This document shows positions 7,977 through 16,739 of a DNA stretch of 64,000 nucleotides, in pieces. The stretch's first letter is position 1. Every line of letters begins with the position of its first letter. A model generated the notes under the pieces. It saw only the letters and a list, made by a program, of their open reading frames with translations. It ran no database searches and had not been told where the DNA came from. Source of the DNA: Porticoccaceae bacterium. GTDB taxonomy: Bacteria; Pseudomonadota; Gammaproteobacteria; Pseudomonadales; Porticoccaceae. The translations under genes and the position numbers were made by a program. The stretch covers positions 1 through 64,000 of the forward strand of contig JAQXBF010000007.1 in NCBI GenBank assembly GCA_029252555.1, given 5' to 3'.

Positions 7977-9254
7977 ATGAACTCAATTATTAGCAATAAG
8001 GTAGCTTCGCCTTTTTCCAAAGGTCGCCAGCACCAGCTCAAGTTTCATTCGATTCTGTCTGAGGCTGCGCAGCTATTCAATTGGCAGGGGTCTCGGGCTA
8101 CTACGCTTGCCGATATTGCGGGCAGCATGAAGCTGACTAAAACCTGCGTCTACTATTACGTCAAAACCAAAGAAGATCTTATCTACCAATGTTATGTCTC
8201 CAGCTGTGACATGTGGTTGGATCGTGTTCAGCGGGCCAATGCGCTACCGGATAATGGTTTAGAGAAAATAGTTTCAATGGTAAAAGGCCATTTTTACCAG
8301 TACATGGATACCTTGCAGGGAGTTGCACCTCATTTCGCTTTGTTAACCGAGGTGTCGGCACTGGATAAAAACCATGCTGCTGACATAAAACAGCGCTGGC
8401 ACAAAATATTCGCTGTCTGCCAGGAAATGGTTGAGCAGGGCATTGAAGAAGGCTTGATTGAGGAAATCGACCCAGCGGTGATTGTTGCGGGTATTTTTTC
8501 TATCTTGCAATGGTTTCCAGTGTGGCTCAATCGCTCCCATGCCGCCAATCCTGAGCCGGTGATTAATGGTGTATTAGATATATTGGTCAATGGCCTGTCC
8601 GCAGCTTCATATCAGTTTGATGATATCCAGTTTCCGCAGCTTAATAATTCACCGCTAGACAATTTTGATCGGGAATTTCAAAACCGCATTAAAAGAGAAG
8701 CCTTCTACCGAGTGGGTTCAATTTACTTTAATCAAAAGGGTTACAAGGGCACATCGCTAGATGAAATTGCCAGCTCATTAGATGTCACTAAAGGTGCCTT
8801 CTATTACCATATAAAAAATAAAGAAGAGCTTTTATACCAGTGTTTTAATCGTACTCTTGAAGTTGAGGGCCTGCTGCTAAATGATGCAGATTCGGAGCAT
8901 ACAAGTGGGCTTCGCAAAGTTGAGCTATCACTGCGTTATCTGTTTAATATTCAGTTTAGTGAAGAGGGGCCATTGATTCGCTATCGCGCATTGCCTTCTT
9001 TAGATGAAGAACATAGAAAAGATATATTAAGGGCCACCAAAGATAACAATAAAGTACTAGGCACCTACATTAAGCAGGGTTTAGGTGATGGTACATTGCG
9101 CAAAACAGATGTCGACATTGCCCAGAATGTTCTGTCTGGTGCAGTTGAGGCTAGTCCCGACTTGGCAGAATGGATGGAAGATACCAGAGGGCCTGAATTG
9201 TCTGCTGCCTATTTCCACCTTTTCATTAATGGGCTTTCTCGGCGTCAAAAATAA
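7977..9254 (+). CDS. Transcriptional regulator with two fused TetR domains
   Basis: This 425-residue protein holds two complete TetR units in tandem. The first helix-turn-helix is at about residues 22-72 (TTLADIAGSMKLTKTCVYYYVKTKEDL) and the second at about 240-290 (TSLDEIASSLDVTKGAFYYHIKNKEEL); each is followed by a helical ligand-type domain. Ordinary TetR proteins are about 200 residues and dimerise, so one chain here may act as an internal pseudo-dimer. I start at ATG 7977; a TTG at 7950 is possible. It heads a co-directional run of alcohol dehydrogenase, thioesterase and SDR genes, which it probably controls. An acyl-CoA ligand is a guess from context. Confidence 0.88.
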   Translation: MNSIISNKVASPFSKGRQHQLKFHSILSEAAQLFNWQGSRATTLADIAGSMKLTKTCVYYYVKTKEDLIYQCYVSSCDMWLDRVQRANALPDNGLEKIVSMVKGHFYQYMDTLQGVAPHFALLTEVSALDKNHAADIKQRWHKIFAVCQEMVEQGIEEGLIEEIDPAVIVAGIFSILQWFPVWLNRSHAANPEPVINGVLDILVNGLSAASYQFDDIQFPQLNNSPLDNFDREFQNRIKREAFYRVGSIYFNQKGYKGTSLDEIASSLDVTKGAFYYHIKNKEELLYQCFNRTLEVEGLLLNDADSEHTSGLRKVELSLRYLFNIQFSEEGPLIRYRALPSLDEEHRKDILRATKDNNKVLGTYIKQGLGDGTLRKTDVDIAQNVLSGAVEASPDLAEWMEDTRGPELSAAYFHLFINGLSRRQK

Positions 9255-9273
9255 ACAATAATAAGAGTCAGAT

Positions 9274-10431
9274 ATGAGTGATTTTCTATTTAGCGCGGTC
9301 TCGGATGTTCTATTAGGCCCTGGCACCTCGAGCCAGGTAGGAGATATGGCCGCTGGTATGGGTATTCAGCGAGCACTGATTGTGACGGATCCAGGCATAA
9401 TTGAATTTGGCCTTTTAGATGGCGCGACAGAGAACCTAAAGCAGAACAATATCTCATGCCATATCTATTCTGATGTGGTTGCTGACCCACCGGAATCTGT
9501 GGTGATGGATGCGGTGCGTATCGCCCAAGAATTTGGTTGTGATGGCGTGATTGGTTTTGGCGGTGGTAGCTCCATGGATGTGGCCAAATTGTTGGCAGTG
9601 CTTATCAAGGGCAAGCAAGCACTTGCCGATATTTATGGTATCGATCAAATTACTGGTGGCCGACTACCATTGATGCAGGTGCCAACTACCGCTGGTACCG
9701 GATCAGAAGCCACTATGGTTTCAATTATCACCACTGGAGAGACCACCAAGGCCGGTGTGGTCAGTCGCACTCTTTTGGCGGATAAAATTATTCTCGATGC
9801 CAGCCTGACTATCGGCTTGCCGCCCGCGATTACCGCTGCCACTGGTATAGATGCGATGGTGCATGCCATTGAAGCCTTTACCACTAAGAGTAAGAAGAAT
9901 CCTTTGTCGGATATGCTTGCCTGCGAAGCTCTGAGGCTAATGGCAGATAATATCGAAATCGCAGTTAAACAGGGTGATAACCTTAAGGCGCGAAGTGCAA
10001 TGCTATTAGGCGCCATGCTGGCGGGCCAGGCTTTTGCCAATGCTCCGGTGGCTGCTGTCCACGCCTTAGCTTATCCCTTGGGCGGCAATTACCATATACC
10101 CCATGGTCTTAGCAATTCTCTGGTTCTTCCTCATGTACTGCGCTTTAATGCAAGTCATGCGTCTGAGCTTTATGCACGGCTTGCCGCTATTATTTTGCCT
10201 GATCAGCAATTGCCAGATGACTCAGTTGCTACCACCGAATTGTTAGCGGATCACTTTTTAGTGCTGGCTGATGACCTTGGCTTACCAAACACATTGCGAC
10301 AAATGAATATAGAGGAAGGTGACCTGCCGATGTTAGCCGGTCAGGCTGTGTTGCAGCAGCGATTGCTTGTTAATAATCCTCGTGAGGTCAGCCTTGAAGA
10401 TGCGCTGGCCATTTACAGTCAGGCATTTTGA
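9274..10431 (+). CDS. Iron-dependent alcohol dehydrogenase (group III)
   Basis: A 385-residue NAD(P)-linked alcohol dehydrogenase of the Fe-ADH family. The cofactor loop GFGGGSSMDVAK (about residues 94-105) and the TTAGTGSEAT segment are present. The four expected metal ligands are visible at Asp193, His197 (GIDAMVHAIEA), His263 (VHALAYPLGG) and His277 (HIPHG). The substrate alcohol is unknown. It follows the double-TetR gene by 19 bases and its stop overlaps the region of the thioesterase start, so the genes form one operon. GHB-type and propanediol-type members cannot be separated by eye. Confidence 0.9.
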   Translation: MSDFLFSAVSDVLLGPGTSSQVGDMAAGMGIQRALIVTDPGIIEFGLLDGATENLKQNNISCHIYSDVVADPPESVVMDAVRIAQEFGCDGVIGFGGGSSMDVAKLLAVLIKGKQALADIYGIDQITGGRLPLMQVPTTAGTGSEATMVSIITTGETTKAGVVSRTLLADKIILDASLTIGLPPAITAATGIDAMVHAIEAFTTKSKKNPLSDMLACEALRLMADNIEIAVKQGDNLKARSAMLLGAMLAGQAFANAPVAAVHALAYPLGGNYHIPHGLSNSLVLPHVLRFNASHASELYARLAAIILPDQQLPDDSVATTELLADHFLVLADDLGLPNTLRQMNIEEGDLPMLAGQAVLQQRLLVNNPREVSLEDALAIYSQAF

Positions 10432-10433
10432 TT

Positions 10434-10865
10434 ATGATGGATTCAGACAAACGCTCAGGCTATAAATACTTTTCTGATATCACTACCAGATGGATGGATA
10501 ACGATATCTATGGCCACGTAAATAATGTGGTTTATTACAGTTACTTCGATTCTATTGCCAATCAATACTTGATTAAACAAGGTGGTTTGGATATTCATAA
10601 CGCTGAAATTATTGGTTTTGTCGTGGCCTCAAGCTGTGAGTATAAGTCACCAGTTACCTATCCAGAATTACTGGAAGCTGGGTTTAAAGTGAATCGCCTG
10701 GGCAATAGTTCAGTGGAATATGCCATAGGTATCTTTAAAAAAGGTGAGCAGGCGGCCTCTGCTTATGGAACCTTCACCCATGTTTTTGTCGATCGCAAGA
10801 CGGATAAATCAGTTGCTATCCCCGAGCGTATTAGAGCTGCTCTGGAAATGGTTTTGGATAAATAA
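10434..10865 (+). CDS. Hotdog-fold acyl-CoA thioesterase (4HBT/FadM-like)
   Basis: A 143-residue single hotdog-domain thioesterase. The motif TTRWMDNDIYGHVNNVVYYSYFD near residues 16-38 holds the catalytic Asp and the HVNN(V)xY signature of the 4HBT/YbgC/FadM group, which cleaves acyl-CoA thioesters. I start at ATG 10434, directly after the alcohol dehydrogenase stop; ATG 10437 is equally possible. Within this operon it may release product or rescue CoA. The specific substrate cannot be told. Confidence 0.85.
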   Translation: MMDSDKRSGYKYFSDITTRWMDNDIYGHVNNVVYYSYFDSIANQYLIKQGGLDIHNAEIIGFVVASSCEYKSPVTYPELLEAGFKVNRLGNSSVEYAIGIFKKGEQAASAYGTFTHVFVDRKTDKSVAIPERIRAALEMVLDK

Positions 10866-10893
10866 TAATTTAAAAATAATAGCGGGAGCTTTT

Positions 10894-11694
10894 GTGAATA
10901 TTAATAATCAAGTGGTGGTTGTGACTGGTGGTGCCAATGGTATCGGGCGTGCACTCTGCGAGAAATTTGCGGCGGCTGGCGCCAAGGTGGTGGTAGCAGA
11001 TACGGATATTGAGTCGGCGACCAATGTCGCAGCTAGTATTAATGGCATTGCCATAGCCACCAATGTTGGTATTGAGGAAGATATACAGTCTCTGGTCAAA
11101 GTAACAGAAGAGCAGCTTGGGCCAATCGATATTTTTGTGTCTAATGCTGGAGTTTCATTTAGTGATGCTCCAGATTGGATGGCTGCTTCTGCGCCCAATG
11201 AGCACTGGATGACTAGCTGGAATGTTAACGTTATGGCTCATGTGTTTGCTGCTCGCGCTGTTGTTCCAAGCATGATTAAGCGGGGCGGTGGCTATCTGGT
11301 GAATGTAGCTTCTGGAGCCTCTTTACTTTGTCAAATTGGCGATGCGGCCTATTCTACAACTAAAACTGCAGCTGTTGGTTTTGCCGAATCTCTGGCTATT
11401 ACCCATGGCGACGACAATATTAAAGTGTCGGTGGTTTGCCCTCTGTATGTGGCGACAGCTATGACGGAAGGCGGTAGGGGTATCAGTGGGCAAGATGAGG
11501 TGATGACCGCGGAAGAGGCTGCTGGCGCCATATTTTCTGGTATGGAAAATGAGGCCTTTATGATTTTTCCTCATCCAGAATTAAAGACGTATGTGGAGCG
11601 TAAAGGTGATGATTATGACCGCTGGGTAAAAGGAATGCGCCGCATGCGCCAAGGTATGCTTGAGCAGCATCCTGACTACGCATACAGGGTGTAA
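10894..11694 (+). CDS. Short-chain dehydrogenase/reductase
   Basis: A classical SDR of 266 residues. The dinucleotide loop TGGANGIG is at residues 11-18, the NAG motif at 84-86, and the catalytic Ser140, Tyr153 and Lys157 (YSTTK) are all present. The start is GTG 10894, chosen because GGGAG lies five bases upstream and the family normally begins about ten residues before TGxxxGIG; a longer in-frame version would overlap the thioesterase. The substrate is unknown, but operon context with an alcohol dehydrogenase and thioesterase points to oxidation of an alcohol or hydroxyacyl intermediate. Confidence 0.9.
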   Translation: MNINNQVVVVTGGANGIGRALCEKFAAAGAKVVVADTDIESATNVAASINGIAIATNVGIEEDIQSLVKVTEEQLGPIDIFVSNAGVSFSDAPDWMAASAPNEHWMTSWNVNVMAHVFAARAVVPSMIKRGGGYLVNVASGASLLCQIGDAAYSTTKTAAVGFAESLAITHGDDNIKVSVVCPLYVATAMTEGGRGISGQDEVMTAEEAAGAIFSGMENEAFMIFPHPELKTYVERKGDDYDRWVKGMRRMRQGMLEQHPDYAYRV

Positions 11695-11702
11695 AGCCTT
11701 TA

Positions 11703-12761
11703 ATGATGAATCGTCTAGGTGTTCTTTCCCCAGTGCTTTTTGTTGCTGCACAACTATTATTTTTTGCCCCGCAGGCTATCGCTATTGATTACGATGCCTA
11801 TGACGAAGATGTGGCAGCACTTCTGTGGGAATATCAAAATGATGATGCACCGAATGGCGCCCAGGCATCCATAAAGCCCTCAGTGCTGGTGTTTAATGAT
11901 GTTGCAGATACTGACACCATTGTTGATTTTGAAACCGGCCTTATCGTTATCACCGCTGCTAGCGTTCAGCGTTTGCAAGAGTCGATAGTTGAAGTAGTGC
12001 TAACGCAAATTGACCCCGCGGTGATTGATGCTAAAACTGCCAGAGACTTTGGCTTGGTCAATGACAAAACGAATCGACCTTTTTTCTGGAGGCAAATTTT
12101 AGATCATCGAGGCAAACCCATTGGCCAGCCCTGGAGCGCGGAGTTATTTGCTGAGCACCTAACCAGAAATCTTCGCAAGAAAAATGGCCGCTTCAAGATA
12201 AGAATCAAGATGGTTGAAGAACATAAGGATATTGCCGGTGGTAAATATATTCAATATGCCCGAGCAGCAAGTCGACAGCACAATGTGCCCGTCTCGTTGA
12301 TGATGGCCATTATGGAAACAGAGAGTTCATTCAACCCACTAGCTCGTTCTGGTTCAAATGCCCTGGGCCTGATGCAAATTAAGGCCAATACTGCAGGGCG
12401 AGACTATTTCTCGATCATTAAAGGCTACAAGCATACGCCTAGCTCTTCCTATCTGTATAAACCAAGAAATAATATTGAAGTGGCGGCCGGATACTTGCGT
12501 ATTCTGGGTACGCGCTATTTATCTGGTATCAGGCACCCTAAAAAATTAGAGTATGCGATGATCTCGAGCTACAACGGTGGCGCCGGTAATCTTTGGCGCA
12601 GTTTGGATAAAAATGGCAATAAAACAAAGTCTTTAGCGCGTATTAATAAAATGAGTGTAAATGAGTTTTACTGGTTTTTGACTAATCGGCATATTCGCAG
12701 CGAAACCCGAAATTATCTAAAAAAAGTGAATAGTAAACAGAAGAAATATATCGGGTTATAG
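11703..12761 (+). CDS. MltC-like lytic murein transglycosylase
   Basis: A 352-residue envelope protein with an N-terminal signal sequence (about residues 1-27), a central domain like the MltC N-terminal region (VDFETGLIVIT), and a C-terminal SLT lysozyme-like domain. The catalytic Glu207 lies in METESSFNP, followed by GLMQI and the SSYNGGAGN motif. It would cleave peptidoglycan to 1,6-anhydro products in the periplasm. E. coli MltC is a lipoprotein, but no lipobox cysteine is seen here, so this one should be soluble or retained by the uncut signal. Its location at the end of a catabolic operon is odd. Confidence 0.87.
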   Translation: MMNRLGVLSPVLFVAAQLLFFAPQAIAIDYDAYDEDVAALLWEYQNDDAPNGAQASIKPSVLVFNDVADTDTIVDFETGLIVITAASVQRLQESIVEVVLTQIDPAVIDAKTARDFGLVNDKTNRPFFWRQILDHRGKPIGQPWSAELFAEHLTRNLRKKNGRFKIRIKMVEEHKDIAGGKYIQYARAASRQHNVPVSLMMAIMETESSFNPLARSGSNALGLMQIKANTAGRDYFSIIKGYKHTPSSSYLYKPRNNIEVAAGYLRILGTRYLSGIRHPKKLEYAMISSYNGGAGNLWRSLDKNGNKTKSLARINKMSVNEFYWFLTNRHIRSETRNYLKKVNSKQKKYIGL

Positions 12762-12798
12762 GCGATCTTTCTGGTTTGCTAGGTCAAGGAGCTTATGG

Positions 12799-13046
12799 CT
12801 AGGGCATCTTAACCCAGAGGTCAGCGACCGCATCGTATTTTATGTCTTTATCTTGCTCAGGCTTGCCCTTTTTCTTGGGTGGTTCTGAATTTTCAATCGC
12901 ATGCTGATGAAAAATTTACTCTGAGGTGAGTCCTTCTGCATAGCCTCCAAGCTGAGAAGAAATACCTCTAACTGGGCGACGACCTTCTTGCTAGCAATAA
13001 GGTTCGTGGTCACGGTATTTCCTTTGTCATCCTGTAGAAAGGGCAT
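12799..13046 (-). pseudogene. Small unknown gene split by a -1/+1 frameshift
   Basis: On the minus strand, reading from ATG 13046 gives MPFLQDDKGNTVTTNLIAS..., coding-like for about 45 residues, then an unlikely basic tail to a stop at 12840. One frame over, the sequence continues as a convincing C-terminus (EPPKKKGKPEQDKD, then IKYDAVADLWVKMP) to a TAG at 12799-12801. The switch point is a run of five T on the minus strand (plus strand 12910-12914); one more T would join the frames into about 82 residues. It may be a decayed gene, a sequencing error or programmed slippage. I do not recognise the family. The rest of the gap 12762-13240 shows nothing clear. Confidence 0.45.
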
Positions 13047-13240
13047 ATATTTATTACCGCAATTGTGTCTTCAGGTTTAAAAGGCTATAAACTTAGCAGA
13101 GATTTGGGCGTATTTGCTAACTACCCCACAGGGTTCTAATACAGAGCTCTCTGGGGCCATTAGACTTCAAACTAGAGGTGATAGACAGATTATCGGTATT
13201 GGCAGTATCCTACATGTATAGCGCTTGCAGAGGCTAAGGC

Positions 13241-14128
13241 TTAATCATGCATGCGTATCAAGCCTTCCTGAATAGTACTTGCGACTAAACGGCCATCCTG
13301 AGTGAAAAATGTGCCACGACTAAGACCTCGGGCATGACTAGAGCGAGGGCTATCCATCACATAGAGCAGCCATTCGTCAGCTCGGAAGCTATCATGAAAC
13401 CAAATACAGTGGTCCAGGGAAGCGGGCTGTAATTTAGGGTTCATGAAAGAGATGGCATGGGGCAGCATAGATGTGCCCATGAGATTGAAATCAGAGGCAT
13501 AGGCCAAAATTGCATGATGCAGTGGCTGATCGTCTCCTTCCGCCATATCAGCAATAGAGCCTCTAGCTTTGATCCACACCTGCTGCTCTGGCTTGCGGTT
13601 AATCGGGTTAGTGTAATCGACAGGGTCTACTGAGCGTATTTCGATAGGGCGCAGTGTTTGGCGGCGTGATGCAGCTGTCGATGCTGTTTTATCACTCCGC
13701 GCTTCAATCATTTTTCTCCACCGTTCATTGTCGTCACCAAGCCCCTCAGGGCCCATGCAGTCGGGCATTGCCACTTGGTGACTGAGCCCTTGTTCCCTGA
13801 CCTGAAAAGAGAGCTCAGTATTAAAAATAGCTTTGCCACGTTGAGAGGCGACGACTCTTCTAGTGGTGAAAGAGCCACCATCACGAATGCCATCGACTTG
13901 GAAGACTATGGGTACGAAGGGATCGCCAGGGCGCAGAAAATACGCATGCTGCGAGTGCACCATGCGATCATCTGGAACTGTATTCTGAGCTGCTCGCATT
14001 GCCTGCGCAAATACCTGCCCGCCGAAAACCCTCTTGAAAGTGCTTTGAGGGGTTTGGCCGCGATAGATATTCTCGTCAATTTTTTCCAGTGTGAGAGTAT
14101 CCAAAAGTTGCTGTAGTGCGTCGCTCAT
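13241..14128 (-). CDS. tesB: Acyl-CoA thioesterase II (TesB)
   Basis: A double-hotdog acyl-CoA thioesterase of 295 residues that hydrolyses a wide range of acyl-CoAs to free acid and CoA. TesB features are RGQTPQSTFKRVFGGQVFAQA near the N-terminus, HSQHAYFLRPGDPFVPI, and the second domain with MLPHAISFMNPKLQPASLDHCIWFH and RADEWLLYVMDSPRSSHARGL. It lies on the minus strand next to a medium-chain oxidoreductase, facing away from the acyl-CoA dehydrogenase genes, and fits the fatty-acid or acyl-CoA catabolic setting. Confidence 0.94.
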   Translation of the reverse strand: MSDALQQLLDTLTLEKIDENIYRGQTPQSTFKRVFGGQVFAQAMRAAQNTVPDDRMVHSQHAYFLRPGDPFVPIVFQVDGIRDGGSFTTRRVVASQRGKAIFNTELSFQVREQGLSHQVAMPDCMGPEGLGDDNERWRKMIEARSDKTASTAASRRQTLRPIEIRSVDPVDYTNPINRKPEQQVWIKARGSIADMAEGDDQPLHHAILAYASDFNLMGTSMLPHAISFMNPKLQPASLDHCIWFHDSFRADEWLLYVMDSPRSSHARGLSRGTFFTQDGRLVASTIQEGLIRMHD

Positions 14129-14159
14129 GCCTTTTGTTCCTTGGTCTTAAAGCTATAGT

Positions 14160-15182
14160 TTAATCTGCGATTTTAACAACTAATTTACCAAAGTTCTTGC
14201 CGCTAAATAGCCAGCTAAAATACTCTGGTGTTTTTGCAAGGCCTTCGACCATGGTCTCACGATACTTTAATTGGTCATTAGATACCCAATTCACCAGTGC
14301 TGAGTTCGCTTCGGCAAAGTCTGCATAGAAATCAAACACTAGGAAGAACTTGTGTGCTGGTGGGTTTGCCAGCTCGCCAAAGATATGAAAGGGCGTGCGC
14401 TCTTTAGTAATATCTTTGGAATTGTAATTGGAGATATAGCCGCAGATAGGCACGCGGGCGCCATCGTTTAGGTGCTTGGCAACCGCTTCGGTCAGGGCGC
14501 CACCCACTGATTCAAAGTAGATATCAATGCCATTGGGGCAGGCAGCGGCCAGAGCGGCATGCAAATCATCTGACTTGTAGTCGATAACAGCATCAAAGCC
14601 CAATTCATCTTTTACATACGCGCATTTTTCGGCACCTCCGGCCACGCCAACCACATGTAAGCCAAGTTTTTTACCTATTTGACCCACAACAGAACCTACA
14701 GCGCCTGATGCGGCTGACACCACCAAGGTCTCTCCAGCCTGAGGTTTACCCTCGTGTTGCAAGCCGAAGTAAGCGGTTCGTCCGGGCATGCCACAGACAC
14801 CAAGATAGGTTGATAAAGGCACAGCATTGGCGTCTACTTTATAGGTCATAGGATCCTTGGTATTGGATACATAGTACTCCTGCCAGCCGGAGCGACAGCA
14901 AACATGGTCGCCAACTGCATAGAGATCAGATTTTGATTCGATTACGACTCCAGCCGATTCCGCTGACATAACTTCGCCAATGGCCACAGGCTCAGCGTAG
15001 GACTTAGCCTCGCTCATGCGCCCACGCATATAGGGATCTAGTGACAGATAGAGTACCTTGATTAAGATCTGGTCTTCTTCTATAGGACCAACAGATGTGG
15101 TTTCTAAGCGAAAATTGTCTGCACCTGGTTCACCAACGGGGCGGCTGGCCAGAACAATGCACTTGTTCGACTGAATACTCAT
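14160..15182 (-). CDS. Zinc-independent NADP-dependent oxidoreductase (MDR, CurA/PTGR-like)
   Basis: A 340-residue member of the leukotriene-B4 dehydrogenase/CurA branch of medium-chain reductases, which reduce alpha,beta-unsaturated ketones or enoyl compounds with NADPH and lack the structural and catalytic zinc sites. The N-terminal SLDPYMRGRMS and central GMPGRTAYFGL plus SAASGAVGSVVGQIGKKLG nucleotide-binding block are typical. It is 31 bases from tesB on the same strand and shares a 336-base intergenic region with the divergent acyl-CoA dehydrogenase operon. Substrate unknown. Confidence 0.9.
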   Translation of the reverse strand: MSIQSNKCIVLASRPVGEPGADNFRLETTSVGPIEEDQILIKVLYLSLDPYMRGRMSEAKSYAEPVAIGEVMSAESAGVVIESKSDLYAVGDHVCCRSGWQEYYVSNTKDPMTYKVDANAVPLSTYLGVCGMPGRTAYFGLQHEGKPQAGETLVVSAASGAVGSVVGQIGKKLGLHVVGVAGGAEKCAYVKDELGFDAVIDYKSDDLHAALAAACPNGIDIYFESVGGALTEAVAKHLNDGARVPICGYISNYNSKDITKERTPFHIFGELANPPAHKFFLVFDFYADFAEANSALVNWVSNDQLKYRETMVEGLAKTPEYFSWLFSGKNFGKLVVKIAD

Positions 15183-15518
15183 TGTTTTTCCTGTTTGTTA
15201 TTTTGTTGGGGAGTTGATGGCATCCTTGAGGGCTAGTTATTTTAACTGTACAAAGCGGAGATTTTCATGTCATTCAAGCTAGCATATAAGCTTGATCAAT
15301 ACTCAGTGTTCGCTGGCCAATACTTGAAAGTTACAATAACATACTGTAAGTTCAATTCTCAAATTTAGTTCAGAAAACGTCAACATTCTTCAGGCATCTT
15401 GAATAGCACAGAAACCTTTGAAACCCACGTCAAAGGTGCTGGCATCTGGTCTGAAACACAACTTCAAAAGCAACTTAGCATGCAAATAAAATGCATCCCT
15501 AAACAGTAGGAGCCTAAT
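15183..15518. promoter_or_regulatory. Divergent intergenic region with two inverted repeats
   Basis: This 336-base gap separates the leftward oxidoreductase-tesB pair from the rightward acyl-CoA dehydrogenases, so it must hold both promoters. Two dyads stand out: an imperfect one at 15324-15355 beginning TTGAA and ending TTCAA with TTAC/GTAA inside, and an exact one at 15415-15436 with arms CCTTTGA and TCAAAGG around eight bases. Either could bind a TetR-type regulator of beta-oxidation. I found no gene in the gap. Confidence 0.4.
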
Positions 15519-16697
15519 GTGAATGATACAAACGCTTTTCGGCGAGAAACCAGAGACTGGCTAGAAGAAAACTGCCCACCATCAATGCGCAAGCCAATAA
15601 AAAGTGGCGACGATATGTGCTGGGGTGGCCGCAACTACAAGTTCGCCAGTGAAGAGCAGAAGCAGTGGATGGAGAGAATGAGCGCCAAAGGCTGGACTGC
15701 GCCTGATTGGCCGACCGAGTACGGTGGCGGTGGTTTGGATCGCGCTGAGCACAAAATTTTAAAAGAAGAGATGGCGCGCATTAGAGCCCGTTCACCCCTC
15801 GATAGCTTTGGTATCTGGATGATTGGCCCGGCTCTGCTCAAGTTTGGTTCTGAGGCATTGAAACAGCAGCATTTGCCGCCAATTGTTCGCGGTGAGATTC
15901 GCTGGTGTCAGGGGTATTCAGAGCCCGGCGCAGGTTCCGATTTAGCCGGCCTGCAGTCTAAGGCCGAAGATAGGGGCGATCACTATATTGCCAATGGTCA
16001 AAAGGTTTGGACTTCTTATGGCGATAAGGCTGACTGGATGTTCTGTCTGTTACGCACAGATCCAGAGGCCAAAAAACAAATGGGTATTAGTTTGGCTCTG
16101 TTTGATATGCAGACTCCCGGCGTAACCCCAAAGCCCATTAAGCTAATTTCTGGCAGCTCACCTTTCTGCGAAACCTTCCTTGATGATGTGCGTGTTGAGA
16201 AAGATCAGGTGGTTGGCGAAGTTAACCAGGGTTGGACCATCGCTAAATACCTACTGACCCATGAGCGGGAAATGATTGGTGGTATGGGTATGACTGATGC
16301 CGGCGCAGAAACATTGGGTCAGATCGCTCTAAAAGCGCTGGGCGCCGAGCATGGTCGAATGAACAACCCTCTTTTAAGAGCGGAAGTCGCCAAGTGGGAG
16401 ATTGACGGCGCCTGTTTTGCTTTAACCGCGGAGCGAGTGACTGATGAAGTCAAATCTGGCCATGGTGTAGGCGCCACCTCAGCGATGTTGAAGTACTACG
16501 GTACTGAGCTGAACAAGCGTCGTTTCGAAAGCCTGCTCAAGGTCAATGGCAGTGATTCTATGGTTTGGGACGGTAAGTCCTCAAATGGTGGTTGGTTGCC
16601 GCGCACCTGGTTGCGCACTAAAGGTAATTCGATTGAAGGCGGAACCTCAGAAGTTCAGCTCAATGTGATTGCAAAAAATATTCTCGGCCTCGGTTAG
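15519..16697 (+). CDS. Acyl-CoA dehydrogenase, catalytic-Glu subunit of a pair
   Basis: A 392-residue FAD-dependent acyl-CoA dehydrogenase, which introduces the alpha,beta double bond in beta-oxidation. Seen in order: helical N-domain with WTAPDWPTEYGGGG, the QGYSEPGAGSDLAGLQ flavin/substrate block, NGQKVWTS, and the C-terminal IEGGTSEVQLNVIAK motif, which keeps the Glu of the YEGT catalytic position. The next gene encodes a second, smaller dehydrogenase that lacks this Glu. Such pairs form alpha2beta2 enzymes in steroid and other bulky acyl-CoA degradation. Start is GTG 15519 with AGGAG six bases upstream. Confidence 0.92.
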   Translation: MNDTNAFRRETRDWLEENCPPSMRKPIKSGDDMCWGGRNYKFASEEQKQWMERMSAKGWTAPDWPTEYGGGGLDRAEHKILKEEMARIRARSPLDSFGIWMIGPALLKFGSEALKQQHLPPIVRGEIRWCQGYSEPGAGSDLAGLQSKAEDRGDHYIANGQKVWTSYGDKADWMFCLLRTDPEAKKQMGISLALFDMQTPGVTPKPIKLISGSSPFCETFLDDVRVEKDQVVGEVNQGWTIAKYLLTHEREMIGGMGMTDAGAETLGQIALKALGAEHGRMNNPLLRAEVAKWEIDGACFALTAERVTDEVKSGHGVGATSAMLKYYGTELNKRRFESLLKVNGSDSMVWDGKSSNGGWLPRTWLRTKGNSIEGGTSEVQLNVIAKNILGLG

Positions 16698-16739
16698 AAG
16701 GGCTACGAGAGCACTAATAGAATTTAAAGAGACGGAATC

